From assembly GCA_023213395.1 (NCBI GenBank), contig CM041465.1:237591741-237655740 (forward strand): a stretch of 64,000 nt of DNA, written 5' to 3'. Position numbers and translations under genes: made by a program. The stretch's first letter is position 1. Every line of letters starts with the position of its first letter. The notes below the pieces were generated by a model. The model was not told the origin of the DNA. It did not search any database and saw nothing but the letters and a program-made list of their open reading frames with translations. This document shows, piece after piece, positions 10,924-22,676 of this stretch. Origin of the DNA: Cycas panzhihuaensis. Its lineage: Eukaryota; Cycadophyta.

Positions 10924-13747
10924 TGGAATCACGTCTATGGGGATGGAAACTACACCTAGTTAGGATTAAGATAATTAACGGAAGGTTCTAGGGTAAAGGG
11001 ATCAAACCAACAAGTACAAGGAAGCACCCATACAGGGCATCCGTGCATCAGAACGCAAGTTTAAGACCCACGAATGGTGCACGACTTCCTCAAGGTAACT
11101 TGTCTTTTGACTTTGAAGGGGAGAGTAGGTGAGGGATATCCTCGGTTGCATAAGTAACCTTAAAGCAAGGGTCTTCCTACCCTTAAATGGCCAAAAGAGG
11201 AAGGCAAGACCCAATGAAGAAACAAATCCTCGTGGGAAGAAGGCTAAATGTCATAGGTGGAGTGTATGTAGGTATGGTGAAGAAAGTAAAAGTACCTTAG
11301 GGAATAGATCCTCTAAGAGCTAATCCACCTAGCAGAAGAGTTATATGGATAAAGACTGGTAGCAGAGAGAGTTCCTGCCACTCTTATGTGTGAAGGGATT
11401 CCTAGTCTCTATAGGCACAATGGAAAAAAGACTAGTCGTATGTGTGCAAATAAGAGATAAACTAAGCATATAAGTATAAAGAATACTAAATACTTTCTCT
11501 CTCAAAAGCATACCCTCACTCTCATTTCAATTCAAAACAAAGGGAAGATAAGTAAAGAAATAAACCTAGGTATCATGCAACATGCACGTTAATGCAATTG
11601 GGTGAAAGAGATAAAGGGATGATTCTTAAAGAATGCTCTTTCCTACAATGTTAACTAGTGTGCAAGATAATGATGATAGGTTCTCTTTTCTTTATTCGCT
11701 TATTGTCTTCTATGCAAGCATGCAAGCTAAAGGAAACATAAAAAGACCTACGAAATGAGAAAGGCATACCCAAAGGAATGAAGTAGTTGAGATGTTGTCT
11801 TCACTTTGCGCTATACCCACTCCCTCTTTTTCCTTCTCCCGTAGCGTGAGTAGCGTAGGGGTTTCCTTACCTCCCCTTAAAACAAAAGGAAATGAACAAG
11901 GCAATGTAAAGGAAAAAGGAACTATGAAAGAGTAGAACAACCAAAGGGGAAGGGGCCAAAAAATGTACCTAGATTATTATCACTTACCTCTCTCCATCAA
12001 TGATGCAGTAAACCTACAATCACAAAGTTCTTTTCCCTTCCCAAATGGGCTTCTAGGATACAAAAATAATATACGTATACTTATATAAGAGTAAAATACA
12101 CCTCCACACTACCCTTAGGTGCAGGGTACAATAGATTAGGATAGCTTATTGGTAGTGGACAGGAAAGGAAACAAATATTACAAAGTTTGTAAAAGCTGTC
12201 TATGTTGCAAGTATGTTATAGGCAATAAATTACAATATGGGCTATGCCAGGACCCAGGATGAATATAGGACACCATTTGGGGCTAGAGAAGATGCCCAAA
12301 AGAGGTGTGCAGGCCTAGAAATAGTGTAGTAAGGGATGCATATGCTGATATCCAGCATAGGCCTAATCCCAAAGACTCCCTGATGACCCAAGAGAGGCAC
12401 AGGTGAAGGAGAGGAAAGAGGAGAAGGTATTTGCCCTTAAGGAGTAGGCCTAGTGGGTACGAAAACCACCTTGGCTCCTTTCACTCACTCTTTATGAGTC
12501 CTCTCCTGTAGCCTCCTTGGAAAAAACCAAGCAAGGATAAGGAGATCAAGAGGGCAAGCAAACAAAGAATGGAGGGATACCTCTTGTATATAGCAAAGAA
12601 GATAAGGAAAGGAATAATGTGCTCAAAACCTAACCTTTTACAAGACAAACCCAAGGAAAGCTATGGAACAATAATGGAAAATACCTGCTGGGTTATGTAG
12701 GAGACAGATCTACCCCTATAAATAGCAGAAAATGGTAGATTTGGTATGCTTACAGTATATCCCTAGGAAGGTGTTGCAATGGAAACACACTTGTTGAAAG
12801 TTGTAGGAAGGGCATGGAGGCCACACTTGGGCATGAATACTTGCTTGGAGGTGCTAGTTGGTAAGCCTACTACCACGGATGAGAGCTACAATGGGAGGAT
12901 CTCAAGCTAGAACACAGGGAACTTAAATGTTACAGGGCATTCCTATAGAAAACTCTTATGAAAGGGAGAGAAGAGAGCAAGGAAGGTGGAAAAAGAAGAA
13001 GGAAAATGAGGTCATTTTGGGTATTATACATAACCCTAGGTTGAATGGATTATTAGGGTTGAGGTAAGTCTCAAGAGAGGTCGAAGCCACGTGGCAATTT
13101 CATGAAAAAAGTGAAATTTACCACAACAGGTTTTAAAAAATAAGTTATGATAGTCACCCCATGGTAAACTTCACGGTACTGCAAAGTTTAACATGGTACC
13201 ATAATATTTGCTATAGTGCGGTGACAGAGACCAAAAGAAACCAAAGGGAGGATGCCTAAGAGCGTTAAAGTGGGTACCCTAGGCCTAGGAGGGGTTAGGC
13301 CTCTGTCTAGATTTCTAGGGACAATCAGATAGAGAAGATGACCTAAATTGGATGAGGTACTAAAGTGGCAGAACTCCCAGGAAATTGATAATTGGCATAA
13401 GGATCAACCAATCACACTCAGCAGAGCGCTAAGGGTTATGATGTGGTGAGGGGGTGTGACGGATCATACGGGTTAAGCAATGCTAAGGACAATGTGGAGG
13501 TGCATAGGAGGGTTGTGGAGTGCCATGGGGATGCATTTCCCACTGATCGTCGTAGGCCAAAAGAATGGCAAGCAGCATGATTAAGCAACATATGCAAGGT
13601 GATCATTCAAACATGACAGTCAATCATGTAGTGAGATGATTCTTCTATCTACCTTTCTAAAGAAGCAGTAAAGGTGAAAGGGAAGAAGTATACTTGTACT
13701 TACCTGAGTCGGCTTACCAAGAACCCATTCCTGGGAGTTGGGAAATA
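10924..13747 (-). repeat. T2 5' long terminal repeat (2824 bp)
   Basis: On the minus strand the LTR starts TATTTCCCAACTCCCAGGAA (TG decayed to TA) and ends ...CGTGATTCCA. Both termini match the T5 LTRs, and the primer binding site adjoins at 10922. It has a G-box at 13086-13095, the repeated U3 motif at about 13163-13215, and a TATA-like TTTAAAA-poor region after the AACCCTAAT stretch at about 13030-13060. Short open frames in it (for example 11710-11940) are not supported as genes. The start directly abuts copia C1 coding sequence at 13748. Confidence 0.85.
13086..13095 (-). promoter_or_regulatory. G-box palindrome in T2 LTR U3
   Basis: GCCACGTGGC is identical to the T1 site at 2340-2349 and at the same place relative to the LTR start. 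In T5, T6 and T7 the same position is decayed (for example CCACATGG near 61786). Its retention in two copies supports a functional promoter element in the active family. Confidence 0.55.
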
Positions 13748-13789
13748 GTGGGAAGTACAAATGTCAGCCAAGCAGCTACAACATCAAAG

Positions 13790-14715
13790 ACTACAAAAGA
13801 TCCATCTTAGTTATGGCATCAAAGACATGGACACATGATTGAGAGAGGACTTAAGGTGCTGATGAATCATAAGTTGCTTTCTAATTTGTAGCTTTTAGAT
13901 TTTATTTTTTATAAGCATTATATTTTTGGAAAGCAGTGCAGACTTAGATTTAAAGTAGGGTGTCACACTAGTAAAGGTGTTTTGGATTATGTACATTTAG
14001 ATGTATGGGGACTATCCTTTACAATATCTTATAGAGGATCATTATACTTTATCACATTTATAGATGATTAGTCTATAAAGGTATGGGTTTATTTCCTGAA
14101 AAGGAAATTTAAAGTTTTTAGTGTATTTAAGCAGTTCAAGGATCTAGTTGAGAAGAGCACTAGTAGGTCAATCAAATATTTAAGAATTGATAATGGAGGT
14201 GAGTTCAACTCCTTAGAGTTTGAGAACTATTGTAGAAAAGTTGGGATTGAAAGGCATAAGACCACTAGCTATACTCTATAGCAGAATAGCATAGTTGAGT
14301 GCATGAATATGACACTCTTGGAAAGAGAAGAAGCATGTTGAGTAATACAGGAGTGAAGCAAGTCTTATAGGTAGAAGTTGTTCAAATAGCTTGTTATTTG
14401 GTAAATATGTCATCATCACTTACAATAGACTATAAGATTCCTAAAGAGGTATGGACTGGACATCCATGTGACTATTCAAATTTGAAAGTTTTTGGTTGTG
14501 ATGCTTATGCCTTAACTAACAAAAGTCAACATTCAAAGTTAGACCCAAAATCTAAGAGATGTATCTTTGTTGGTTATGGTGATAGAGATGGTGTGAAGGG
14601 ACACAGGTTGTGGGATCCTACTACCTACAAAATCACAATTAATAGAGATGTTACATTTAATGAATCTCCCTTTCTAAAATTAGATAGTACAAAATTTAAA
14701 ATGAAACAAGAGTAG
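13790..14715 (+). pseudogene. C1 pre-integrase and integrase
   Basis: One frame starting near 13800 reads LWHQRHGHMIERGLKVLMNH, the GAG_pre-integrase zinc region (His residues present). It continues through HYIFGKQCRLRFK and HTSKGVLDYVHLDVWG into the integrase core. SLYFITFIDD holds the first conserved Asp region and IKYLRIDNGGEF the second. The usual PQQNGVVER segment is decayed near 14280 (a stop where Gln is expected). The end segment 14398-14715 is open and includes PKEVWTGHPCDYSNLKVFGC and HSKLDPKSKRCIFVGYGDRD, typical of copia integrase C-termini. Stops interrupt the frame several times. Confidence 0.85.
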
Positions 14716-14949
14716 AAAGTTAAATATCAATAGGTCAAGCTTGAGACCTAATCATTTTTAGAAATAAAAGAGCAGAAAGACCTTTTTGAAGATGAATCTA
14801 TAGCAAATTTATAGGAGTGTGTGGACACTCCTCCACCAACTATTAGAAGATCAATAGGAGTTAGTCATCCACCTGATAGGTATAACCCTTCTATTTCTAT
14901 TAATTTGGTTTCTAATGATGGTGAGACTACAGACTATCAGGAAGTAGTA

Positions 14950-15984
14950 GATGATATCCATAATGAGAAGTGAAAGAGATCTATGCAGGAAGAGATAGAT
15001 GCTTTGAAGAAAAATAATTCATATGACTTGGTAAAACTTCTACATGGTAGGAAGATTGTTGGTTGCAAGTGGGTTTTCAAAAAAAATAAAAATGTTGATG
15101 GAAAGATTAATAAATACAGGGCAAGACTGGTGGCTAAAGGTTTTGCACAAAAAATAGATATTGATTTTCATGAGATCTTTTTACTAGTTATTAAACTTGT
15201 TTTAATTCAAGTTCTATTACCATTGGTAGCTTCTCTTGATTTAGAGTTAGAGTAGCTAGATGTAAAAATAGCTTTTCTACATGGAGATTTAGATGAGGAG
15301 ATCTATATGGATTAACCAGAAGGGTTTGTATAGGATGGTAAGATAAGACTTATTTATAGGCTCAGGAAATTATTGTATGGCCTAAAGCAATCACCCAGGC
15401 AATGGTACAGGAAGTTTGATACCTTCATGGAGAGTCAAAATTTCAAAATAAGTGAGTATGATCATTGTGTTTATTTTAAATTCTTAGACAATAGCTTATT
15501 CATTATATTGGTATTATATGTTGATGACATGTTAGTTGCAAGTAAGAGCATGGAAAAAATCAACAAGTTAAAGGCTCAATGGGCTAGGAATTTTGATATG
15601 AAGGATTTAGGAGCTACAAAAAAAACCTTAGGTATGGAGATACATAGAGATAGGAAAAATGGTAAGCTATGGTTATCACAGAAGAAATATGTAGAGAAGG
15701 TGCTAGCCGGGTTTGGTATGATAAATGTAAACCTGATAAGTATCCTATTGGCTTCCCCTTTCAAGCTTTCTTCAAGTATGAGTCCTAGTAATAAAGAAGA
15801 AAAGTATTATATGTCTCATGTACCTTATATTAGTGTAGTAGAAAGTTTGATATATGACATGGAATGTACAAGACCTAACATTTTACATGTAGTCAGTGTA
15901 GTTAGCAGGTTTATGGAAAATCTAGGAAAGGAATATTGGGTAGTAGTGAAAATGGGTGCTTCGATATTTGAGGGGCACAAGTGA
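14950..15984 (+). pseudogene. C1 reverse transcriptase
   Basis: This is copia-type RT. The start motif is ALKKNNSYDLVKLLHGRKIV, followed by GCKWVFKKNKNVDGKINKYR and ARLVAKGFAQK. In the second open piece, YGLKQSPRQWYRKFDTFM precedes the catalytic motif LYVDDMLVAS at about 15515-15540, which is intact. Next come MKDLGATKKTLGMEIHRDRK and CTRPNILHVVSVVSRFME. Two or three in-frame stops separate the pieces (for example between 15255 and 15373, where TAG stands for Gln). The catalytic core is well kept compared with the gypsy copies. Confidence 0.88.
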
Positions 15985-16480
15985 CTATTGCATCACCTTT
16001 GGAGGTATAGGTAATTAGGTGTATGGATATGTTGATTCAGACTTTATAGGAGATTTAGATTATAGAAGGTCTACTTCAGGTTATGTATTTACTCTTATAA
16101 ATGGTCTGGTTAGTTAGATGTCAAAATTGTAAAGCATTATTACATTATCAACTACAGAAACATAATATATTACTACAATGCATGCTTATAAAGAAGTAAT
16201 CTAGCTATAGGGTCTATTGGTTGAGCTTAGAAGGAAATAGGAAAAGGTAAAGGTATTTTGTGACAGTCAAAGTTCTATTTATTTAGTAAAGAATCTAACT
16301 TATTATAGTAGGATAAAAGCATATTGCTCTTAAGTACCATTTTGTTAGATAGGTTATGGAAGTAAGTGGAGTGACACTTGAGAAAATTAATATAAAATAG
16401 AATTATGTTGATATGTTTATAAATTAGTACTATTGGAGAAGTTCAAATGGTGTTTGAATTCTCTTGACTTGCATAAAAGG
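15985..16480 (+). pseudogene. C1 RNase H
   Basis: The copia RNase H follows RT. Visible are YVDSDFIGDLDYRRSTSGYV at about 16022-16085 (first catalytic Asp), ITLSTTET for the STxEAEY position at about 16140, and VFCDSQSSIYLVKN for the next Asp at about 16256-16295. There are many stops, mostly TAG. The domain ends about 50 bp before the polypurine tract. It is certainly inactive. Confidence 0.78.
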
Positions 16481-16531
16481 TGATGAATAGTCCAAGAAAG
16501 GTATCAAGTAAATTATAGTCAAGGTGGAGAT

Positions 16532-16965
16532 TGTTAGGTAATGTGATAATAATATCTTAGATTATATGGTTGGGATTTATGTCTTATATAACTCTCTCAT
16601 ATAGCCTAATTTAGGGTGTTTTTTTTATTGTTTTGATGGTGTTCAATGTATTGGATATACTGTGAGGAGTTAGGTAACTGGTTATTGTTGCTATGAGCAT
16701 TCTACTATAGATTATGTATATTTCTCTATTATTTGATAATAAAGATCGATACCTTTCTTGTATGGATGTTTCCCTAACATACTGCTAGGGTTTTACCATG
16801 TTATATCAGGTGTATATATGATGCTTTGGTTTTCTAATTTATTTATTATATTATCTCTAGTTTAAGAATTTACATGCTAAATTTTAGTTTCGATTCTTGT
16901 AACTAGCTATAAAATAATTTAGATCTTGGTGGTAGTTTTTAGTTATTGGGACCTAGTTTACTCAA
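16532..16965 (+). repeat. C1 3' LTR (about 434 bp)
   Basis: The LTR begins TGTTAGGTAATG straight after a polypurine tract and ends near ...TTTACTCAA. It is similar along most of its length to the solo LTR at 59540-60145. Shared are CTCATATAGCC, the segment around AGGAGTTAGGT, AATAAAGAT (polyadenylation-like) and GATGTTTCCCTA. The solo copy is about 170 bp longer because it holds a GC-rich block absent here. The 3' end is fixed only by that comparison. Confidence 0.78.
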
Positions 16966-17543
16966 TAATTTTTAACTCTATAATCACATTTTTCACTGGC
17001 TAATCATATTTTTAGTATAGTGACTATAGTTTTTACACTATGTCACTGTATTTTTCACATTAAAATATTAAAAAAAAAATAATTATGGTTCTCACTCATT
17101 GGGTGTCTAACTCTCTACTCCATCTTTTTTATGAAGATCCTCTAGGACTAATCCCCTGTTAGAAAGAGCTCTTAATCACTTTGGAATCTAAGAGAATAAC
17201 CTCTAGTATCTCATTTTCTCCTCCTCCCTTGTGTAAAATTGAAATCCTTTTCATCCATTTTCCTACATATAAGGAGGGTTTCTTCTTAGTTTTCCTTGGT
17301 AGAAGTTTCCTTAGTACTCATGGGATCTATCAAAGTAAAGTGTGTTCCTTTTTAATTATTATTCCTATCAAAATTACTTGTAAATATTTAAAGGTATATA
17401 TATTTGCTTTAATAAAGGCCAATTATCATTTTAATATATAACTATGTTCATTGGAGCTCATTTCCCTTCTAGGGATATGATCTATTACTTAGTTTCTTCC
17501 TAGTTATATAATTTTAGTATTCATCTCCAAAGGATGTCACTAT

Positions 17544-17865
17544 GAGCCTTCCTTTAACTATTAATGAGTCCAAACTATAATAGGAACTACACTTTGAGCC
17601 TTCTTTTGCCTATTAATGAGTTTAAACTATGATAAGAACTATGCTTTGAACCTCCTTTCACCTATTAATGAGCTAAAATTATGATAGTAACAATGCTCTA
17701 AGTCTCTTCTACCTATTAACAAGCCTAAACTATGACAAAGAACCCTCTAGAGGCTAAACTATGATAATCAACCTTCGAAATCCCTCATCCCATTAATAAG
17801 GTTAATGTATGATGGGTTTACTCTAAAAAGTCACCTATTAACAAGCTCGTAAACTATGATAGTCT
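17544..17865. repeat. Minisatellite, about 50-60 bp units
   Basis: Some six degenerate copies share the core CTATTAATGAG followed by AAACTATGATA, with TTTGAGCCTTC between early copies. Unit length drifts from about 58 to about 45 bases towards the right. The core is A/T-rich and diverged, so the array is old. No coding potential is apparent. Confidence 0.75.
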
Positions 17866-18019
17866 ATCTTTTTTACTTTGATAAAAAGATTTCCCTCTAA
17901 TACATGGTTAAAGAGAGATAAACTATGACTAGTTATATAGTAGAGTCTCATCTAGTTTGTGGGTATGTTATATGGTAACAAAGTCCCATCCAATTTATGG
18001 ACACTAGGTAGGTGTTTGA

Positions 18020-18230
18020 TGACATTAGATACCAAGTTCTTTTGGGTAGGTTCTTAGTGGTGATAGATACCTAGTCCTTTTAGGTAAGTTCATGGTAAGT
18101 AGGTGCCTAGTCATTTTTGATAATTCTTTGTCAATGTTAGATGCCTAGTCCTTTTGTGCAAAAGAGGTGTAAATAATAGCCTTTTGGTATTAGAAACCTA
18201 GTCCTTTCAGGTAGACTTACTAGTGAGAGT
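18020..18230. repeat. Minisatellite, about 40-45 bp units
   Basis: About five degenerate copies share AGATACCTAGTCCTTTT, followed by GGTA or similar. Copies start near 18026, 18061, 18100, 18144 and 18188. It is a different core from the array 150 bp to its left. No function is visible. Confidence 0.7.
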
Positions 18231-20867
18231 TTCTTTTGATTTTGTTATTCTATGGAATTTATTTCAAGTTAGATCATAGAGTTACGTCACCTCATCATTT
18301 ATGTATTTCATTTGGTTCCCATCACTTTGACTAAAATAACCATCACTTGTATTATTACCACCTCTCACCATCTTATCTATGTTCTTAGAATAGGAGCTTT
18401 AGGTGTCAAGGGGGCATATGTTTCACCAAAACCTAACCTTTGATTTGTATTTCATTTGTATTTATAAGTCATGACATGTTTATGGTATGGTTTTATAGAA
18501 AATAAAGGATGAATTTGTTTGATTATGAATTATGCTATGTTTTGATAAAGGAATGTATGAATTTTATTTACTAATTTATGATGAATGATGGTATGATCTA
18601 TATTTTTATCATCATCCACTAATGACTTAAACTATGGCACTAAATTTTTTCTTCATGATCAATTTGACCTCATGCATCCTTTAAAATTTCTTATTTTTGC
18701 ATGTTATCCTTGATTTCACCTAATTTGATCATTTTTTTATCATTCTTGGGCCTGTGTTTAGTATTGTCACCTTGTTTTAGACCTATTTACTCATCTATAA
18801 GGTCATTTGTGCTTCAGTTTTTGTTTAAATATCAAATTTTGACTTTTTTTGAGTAAATTTTCATCTCCATATTTGTCACATTTTTAGCATTGCTAAAAAT
18901 ATGACCGATGTATTTTTAGAATAAAGTCATGTTTTTACTATCATGCATACAAAACTCAGCTAAGATGCTAGAATTTTGCATGTCATAACCTAGATTTAGT
19001 GGGATCTCATCTCTTTGATGCCTAGGAAAGATGAAAAAGGTTATGTGATTCATTATTGATGAGTTAGGATATGATTTGCTCAAATTTGTGGTGGATTTTT
19101 TAAGTTTTCTTGAAGATTTTGAACACTACTATTATTGTGATGCAATTTTAGTTTTTGAAGAGACTTATGGATAAAATCATGGAAGATTTTTTATGCTTTG
19201 ACTTTGTATGTTATTGGTATTTGAATGTTGATGGTCTAAGCTTTAATTTTTATGGATTTTTTTTAAAGTTTCAAGCTTCAAACTTCTTTTAATTGGGTAA
19301 GGTCTTTCTTATTTAGTTTCTAGTTCATTTCACAGTGTTTTAAAGGTGGTTTTTTCTTAGAAATTGCTCTTTTCTTTGGTTGATTGGTGCATTAGTTTTA
19401 TACTCATTTTAGGCTTTGAAATACTTGCTGAAAGGCCATCCCTTCGTGGGGTTCCTTAAGGGTTAGACTAGGGTGGGGCATGGTCATCTCTCCACTACTT
19501 ATCTAACTATCCCTTCCTATTCTTCTACAACAGTTTGTATTTTAGGTGGTTTGCCACTCTTTTTGGCATTATTTAGTTGTGGTTTAGCCTCTCTTGGTTG
19601 TTATTACTCTCCCTTGATTTGTTTTAGAGGAAAGTATTGGAAAAAATTGATCAACTAGAAGGAAAATTATCATTCTGAGACATTTATTTACAATAAGAAA
19701 GAAGTTTCAATTTCATAGTCTCGTGGTTTATTTGATTTTAATTTTAAGTTTCCTATTTATTCTCTTCAAAAGAAAAGTTAAAAGTATTGAATAGTAAATA
19801 CATGTCTAAGTTTTTAGCTTGTTAAGGGTTTAAGGATCCTTTTAAAGCCTATCTTACTCCAACCATGATAGAACCTTTAGAACTAGGATCTTATATAAGA
19901 GTTGTGATTTAGATTTATTATTCACATGTAATCTCATTGGTTTAAAAAATCATCTAAAAATAATAGCAACATATTTTTAAAATCTCTTTCATTTTGCATT
20001 ATACATCATCTTTTTCAAAGAATTAGTTGCATATATGTAAAGTGATATCCCTCAAATAGCATTGCATGTCATTTATTTCTTTGGAATGCTTGCACAAATA
20101 GTCATATTATGTGTACTGCATCTCTTGAAAGTATCTTTCCATCCATTGTAAGGTGTATATGTTGCATGTACAAGGATAATTTCATATTTTCATTTATATA
20201 TTTCATATTTAGGGGGAAAAAAAAGAAAAAGACATAAAAAGTTTGCATGCATCTAGTTTTTATTTTCCTTTATTTATTGATTGAAAGTAAAGTAGGCCTT
20301 TTGATGCTTTTTTTTTGCTTTGTTGAGCATAATAAATTAAAAAAAATAAAAATACAAAAGGAAACACAAGATATAAAAAAAAAAGAAAAGAAGAACTAAA
20401 CCAAAAGAAATAAAAGGAAAAGAAATAAGTAAAAGGAGTAAAATAAGAAGGATAAATTTTCCATTTTCTTATCATTTCCTATATCTAAGTAGAACTCAAA
20501 AGGTTGAGAAGATTATTCAAAAGGAGTCCTTAGGAAGGATATTAAAAATATTATCAGTGTATCTCTGAATCTAGAACTCCTTCACCCAGTTCTATAGGTT
20601 AGTGGATTTTATTACCCCTCCCCTTTTTTCATCCATGCCTTTCATCACATTCTACACCTGCACTTTATTAGATGGCATAACTAGGTGAAGAATCCTTCTT
20701 AGGATTTAGGCAAAGGTGTCCCTTAAGACTTCTTGACTTTACATCTTCTGATTTAATTGAAATAAAGATAATATCTTAATAATTGAGGGATATCTAGTTT
20801 AGATCCTCCCAAGAATACACCAATGTTAGGAAAGATCAAAGGGGTACTATGTCTTTCCTTATTGGTA

Positions 20868-20886
20868 GTCCCTAGTATGGTTGTCA
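20868..20886 (-). other. T3 primer binding site
   Basis: The minus strand reads TGACAACCATACTAGGGAC one base after the LTR end. It matches the T5/T7 site TGGCGACCATACTGGGGAC with three transitions. This identifies the LTR to its right as a 5' LTR. Confidence 0.7.
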
Positions 20887-20887
20887 A

Positions 20888-22621
20888 TGGAAGTGTGCCT
20901 ATGGGAGGTCACTAAAGACAAGGTACTTTAGATGGGTACTAAGGACAACAAAGGTCTAAAGGTCTCAGGAAAGGTTAGATCACCCTTAAAGGGTATCTTC
21001 ATATTGAAATGTAGATTTAGGAACTTGCAATTATGTGTTACCATTTTCTCCTTTCTAGATACCTTTCTCGATGTAGATGGGGGAAGGAAGGGCATCCTTA
21101 GGTTATTGAGTAGCCTAAACAATGCTCTCCTATCCTCAAAGGGAGAGAAGAGATGTTAAATCTCCTTTCACAAAAGGAAACTAATGAAATAGAAGTAAAG
21201 TAGTGGTTAGGCAAGAGGTGGCAGCTCTAGAAGATATGTTTAGAGTCTAAGGGTTTCCCTTTAGGGGTTAGGCTTTTGAGTGTTAAGAATAAGAGAAGAG
21301 GATGGTGCTACAACCAACTCTTCTTAATTAAGTAAGGTTAAATATTTTATCTATTTATATTTATTCAAGTTTAGGAAAGTGGTCAACTCCCTCTTATCTA
21401 TGGTAGATAAGGGGAGCAGGAAGTTCCCCTACAGAAAAGAAGGGTAGGGGAAAGAGAGAGAACTCCTTTCAGAAAAGGTGGTGGTAAATGATATAAAAGA
21501 GGTATAAGTAACAATTAGGTTAGTTTGGTTTGCCTGTTGACATGGGGTGTTACCTCTAGAGGTTGGGGCTTTGGTGTTGAGATTACAAAACTAAGGGAAT
21601 ACCACCATCATCCAATGGAAACTATACTGCAAATTCTTCTTAGGTTGCAAGAAGAGTGAGATGGAGTTGGAATATAAAAAAGGAGTAGTTGGGGGAACAT
21701 CATGACTATCTAGTGATGACTAAGTTATAAGTTTTTCTTGGGTTACAAGAAGAATGAAATGGTTTCTTAAGTTTATATTTTTGTATTATCTAAAATGAAG
21801 TTTAGTTTTATGTAGAAATAGATCATTGTAAAAAAAATTGTAAAATCAAAGTAAGCAAACAAATAAATAAGCAACTTTTCTCTCTCACTCCCTCTCTCTC
21901 TTTTCATTTAGAAGTTAGGATTGGGATGTGAAAAAAGAGATTGTAAGAGAATGTTACCACAATCTCTCTTCAACTAAGTCTTTATTTTTTTTTGTTTAAA
22001 AAGACAATAGGCAGAAACAATCAAAATATACAACTTATATTTCTTATTTATGTATGGGGCCAAACTTGCAACATTCTATAAGTTTCCCTTATTGTATGTA
22101 AGATGTAGTGCTATGAAAAGATGGGTATGCAAATCTTTTTTTTATGCAAGAGGGAGAAGAAATATGGTTTGTGTATTTTACATCCTTCACTACATGTAGT
22201 GCAAGTATGCAAAAAGAAAAAACCAATATGCTTCATATTTTTAATACTCTTTTAGAGAAGGGAAAGATGAAAGGAAAGTAGAGGAAGAGGTTTGAATGGG
22301 TGAACCTAGTTCCATGGTGTTTGATGATGAAACGTGATCGCTCTTCACACACCTCCCTTGCCAATGCCTTCATTCCCTTGTTGCAAATGTCATTGGAGTT
22401 GGAGAGAAGGGCTCCCTTACCTTCTCCCAAACCCCAAATAGGGCTTACTTACCTTCCCCAACTATAAAATAGCAAAATAAAGAAAAGAAATAAAGGTGAA
22501 ACAAATTTAAAACAAGAAAATGTTACCTTTTTTATAGTGTGTCACCTCATTCATAAGAGAAGATTCTCCACCTATGTCATAAGGGAAATAACACCTTCTA
22601 TGAGCATACATACATGCATAC

Positions 22622-22676
<55 letters not shown>

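Larger units (their letters stand above)
4318..13747 (-). mobile_element. T2: Tat/Ogre-type Ty3/gypsy element, 5' part
   Basis: On the minus strand the order is 5' LTR (13747-10924), primer binding site (10922-10903), gag (10628 to about 8200), protease (about 7925-7605), RT (about 6822-5986), RNase H (5882-5472) and integrase (about 5253-4318). Integrase is cut at 4318 by the T1 3' LTR. The aRH, antisense gene and 3' LTR must lie left of the window if they still exist. The 5' LTR start at 13747 abuts the pre-integrase domain of copia element C1, so T2 itself landed in C1. Confidence 0.88.
13748..16965 (+). mobile_element. C1: Ty1/copia element, 3' part
   Basis: The order is pre-integrase, integrase, RT, RNase H, polypurine tract (AAGGTGGAGAT, 16521-16531) and 3' LTR (16532 to about 16965). 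This is copia order, with integrase before RT. The gag and protease half is missing because T2 inserted at 13747/13748; it may lie left of the window beyond T2 and T1. The same LTR family occurs as a solo copy at 59540-60145. Confidence 0.85.
16966..20867. other. Unassigned AT-rich region
   Basis: These 3.9 kb lie between the C1 3' LTR and the T3 primer binding site. I find no gag, pol or other domain on either strand. Open frames (17181-17441, 19473-19658, 20260-20475) are low-complexity or lack family motifs. Two minisatellites are listed separately. A poly-purine stretch (aggggg plus A-rich) occurs near 20212-20235. If T3 were intact, its leader and gag should occupy the right end of this segment, but no gag was seen. 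The region may be a decayed LTR or leader of an unrelated element, or ancient host spacer. Confidence 0.5.

Noticed and set aside
17181-17441. 86-codon frame in the unassigned region.
   Set aside because: Phe/Ile-rich low-complexity translation of T-rich DNA, without homologous motif or conserved context.
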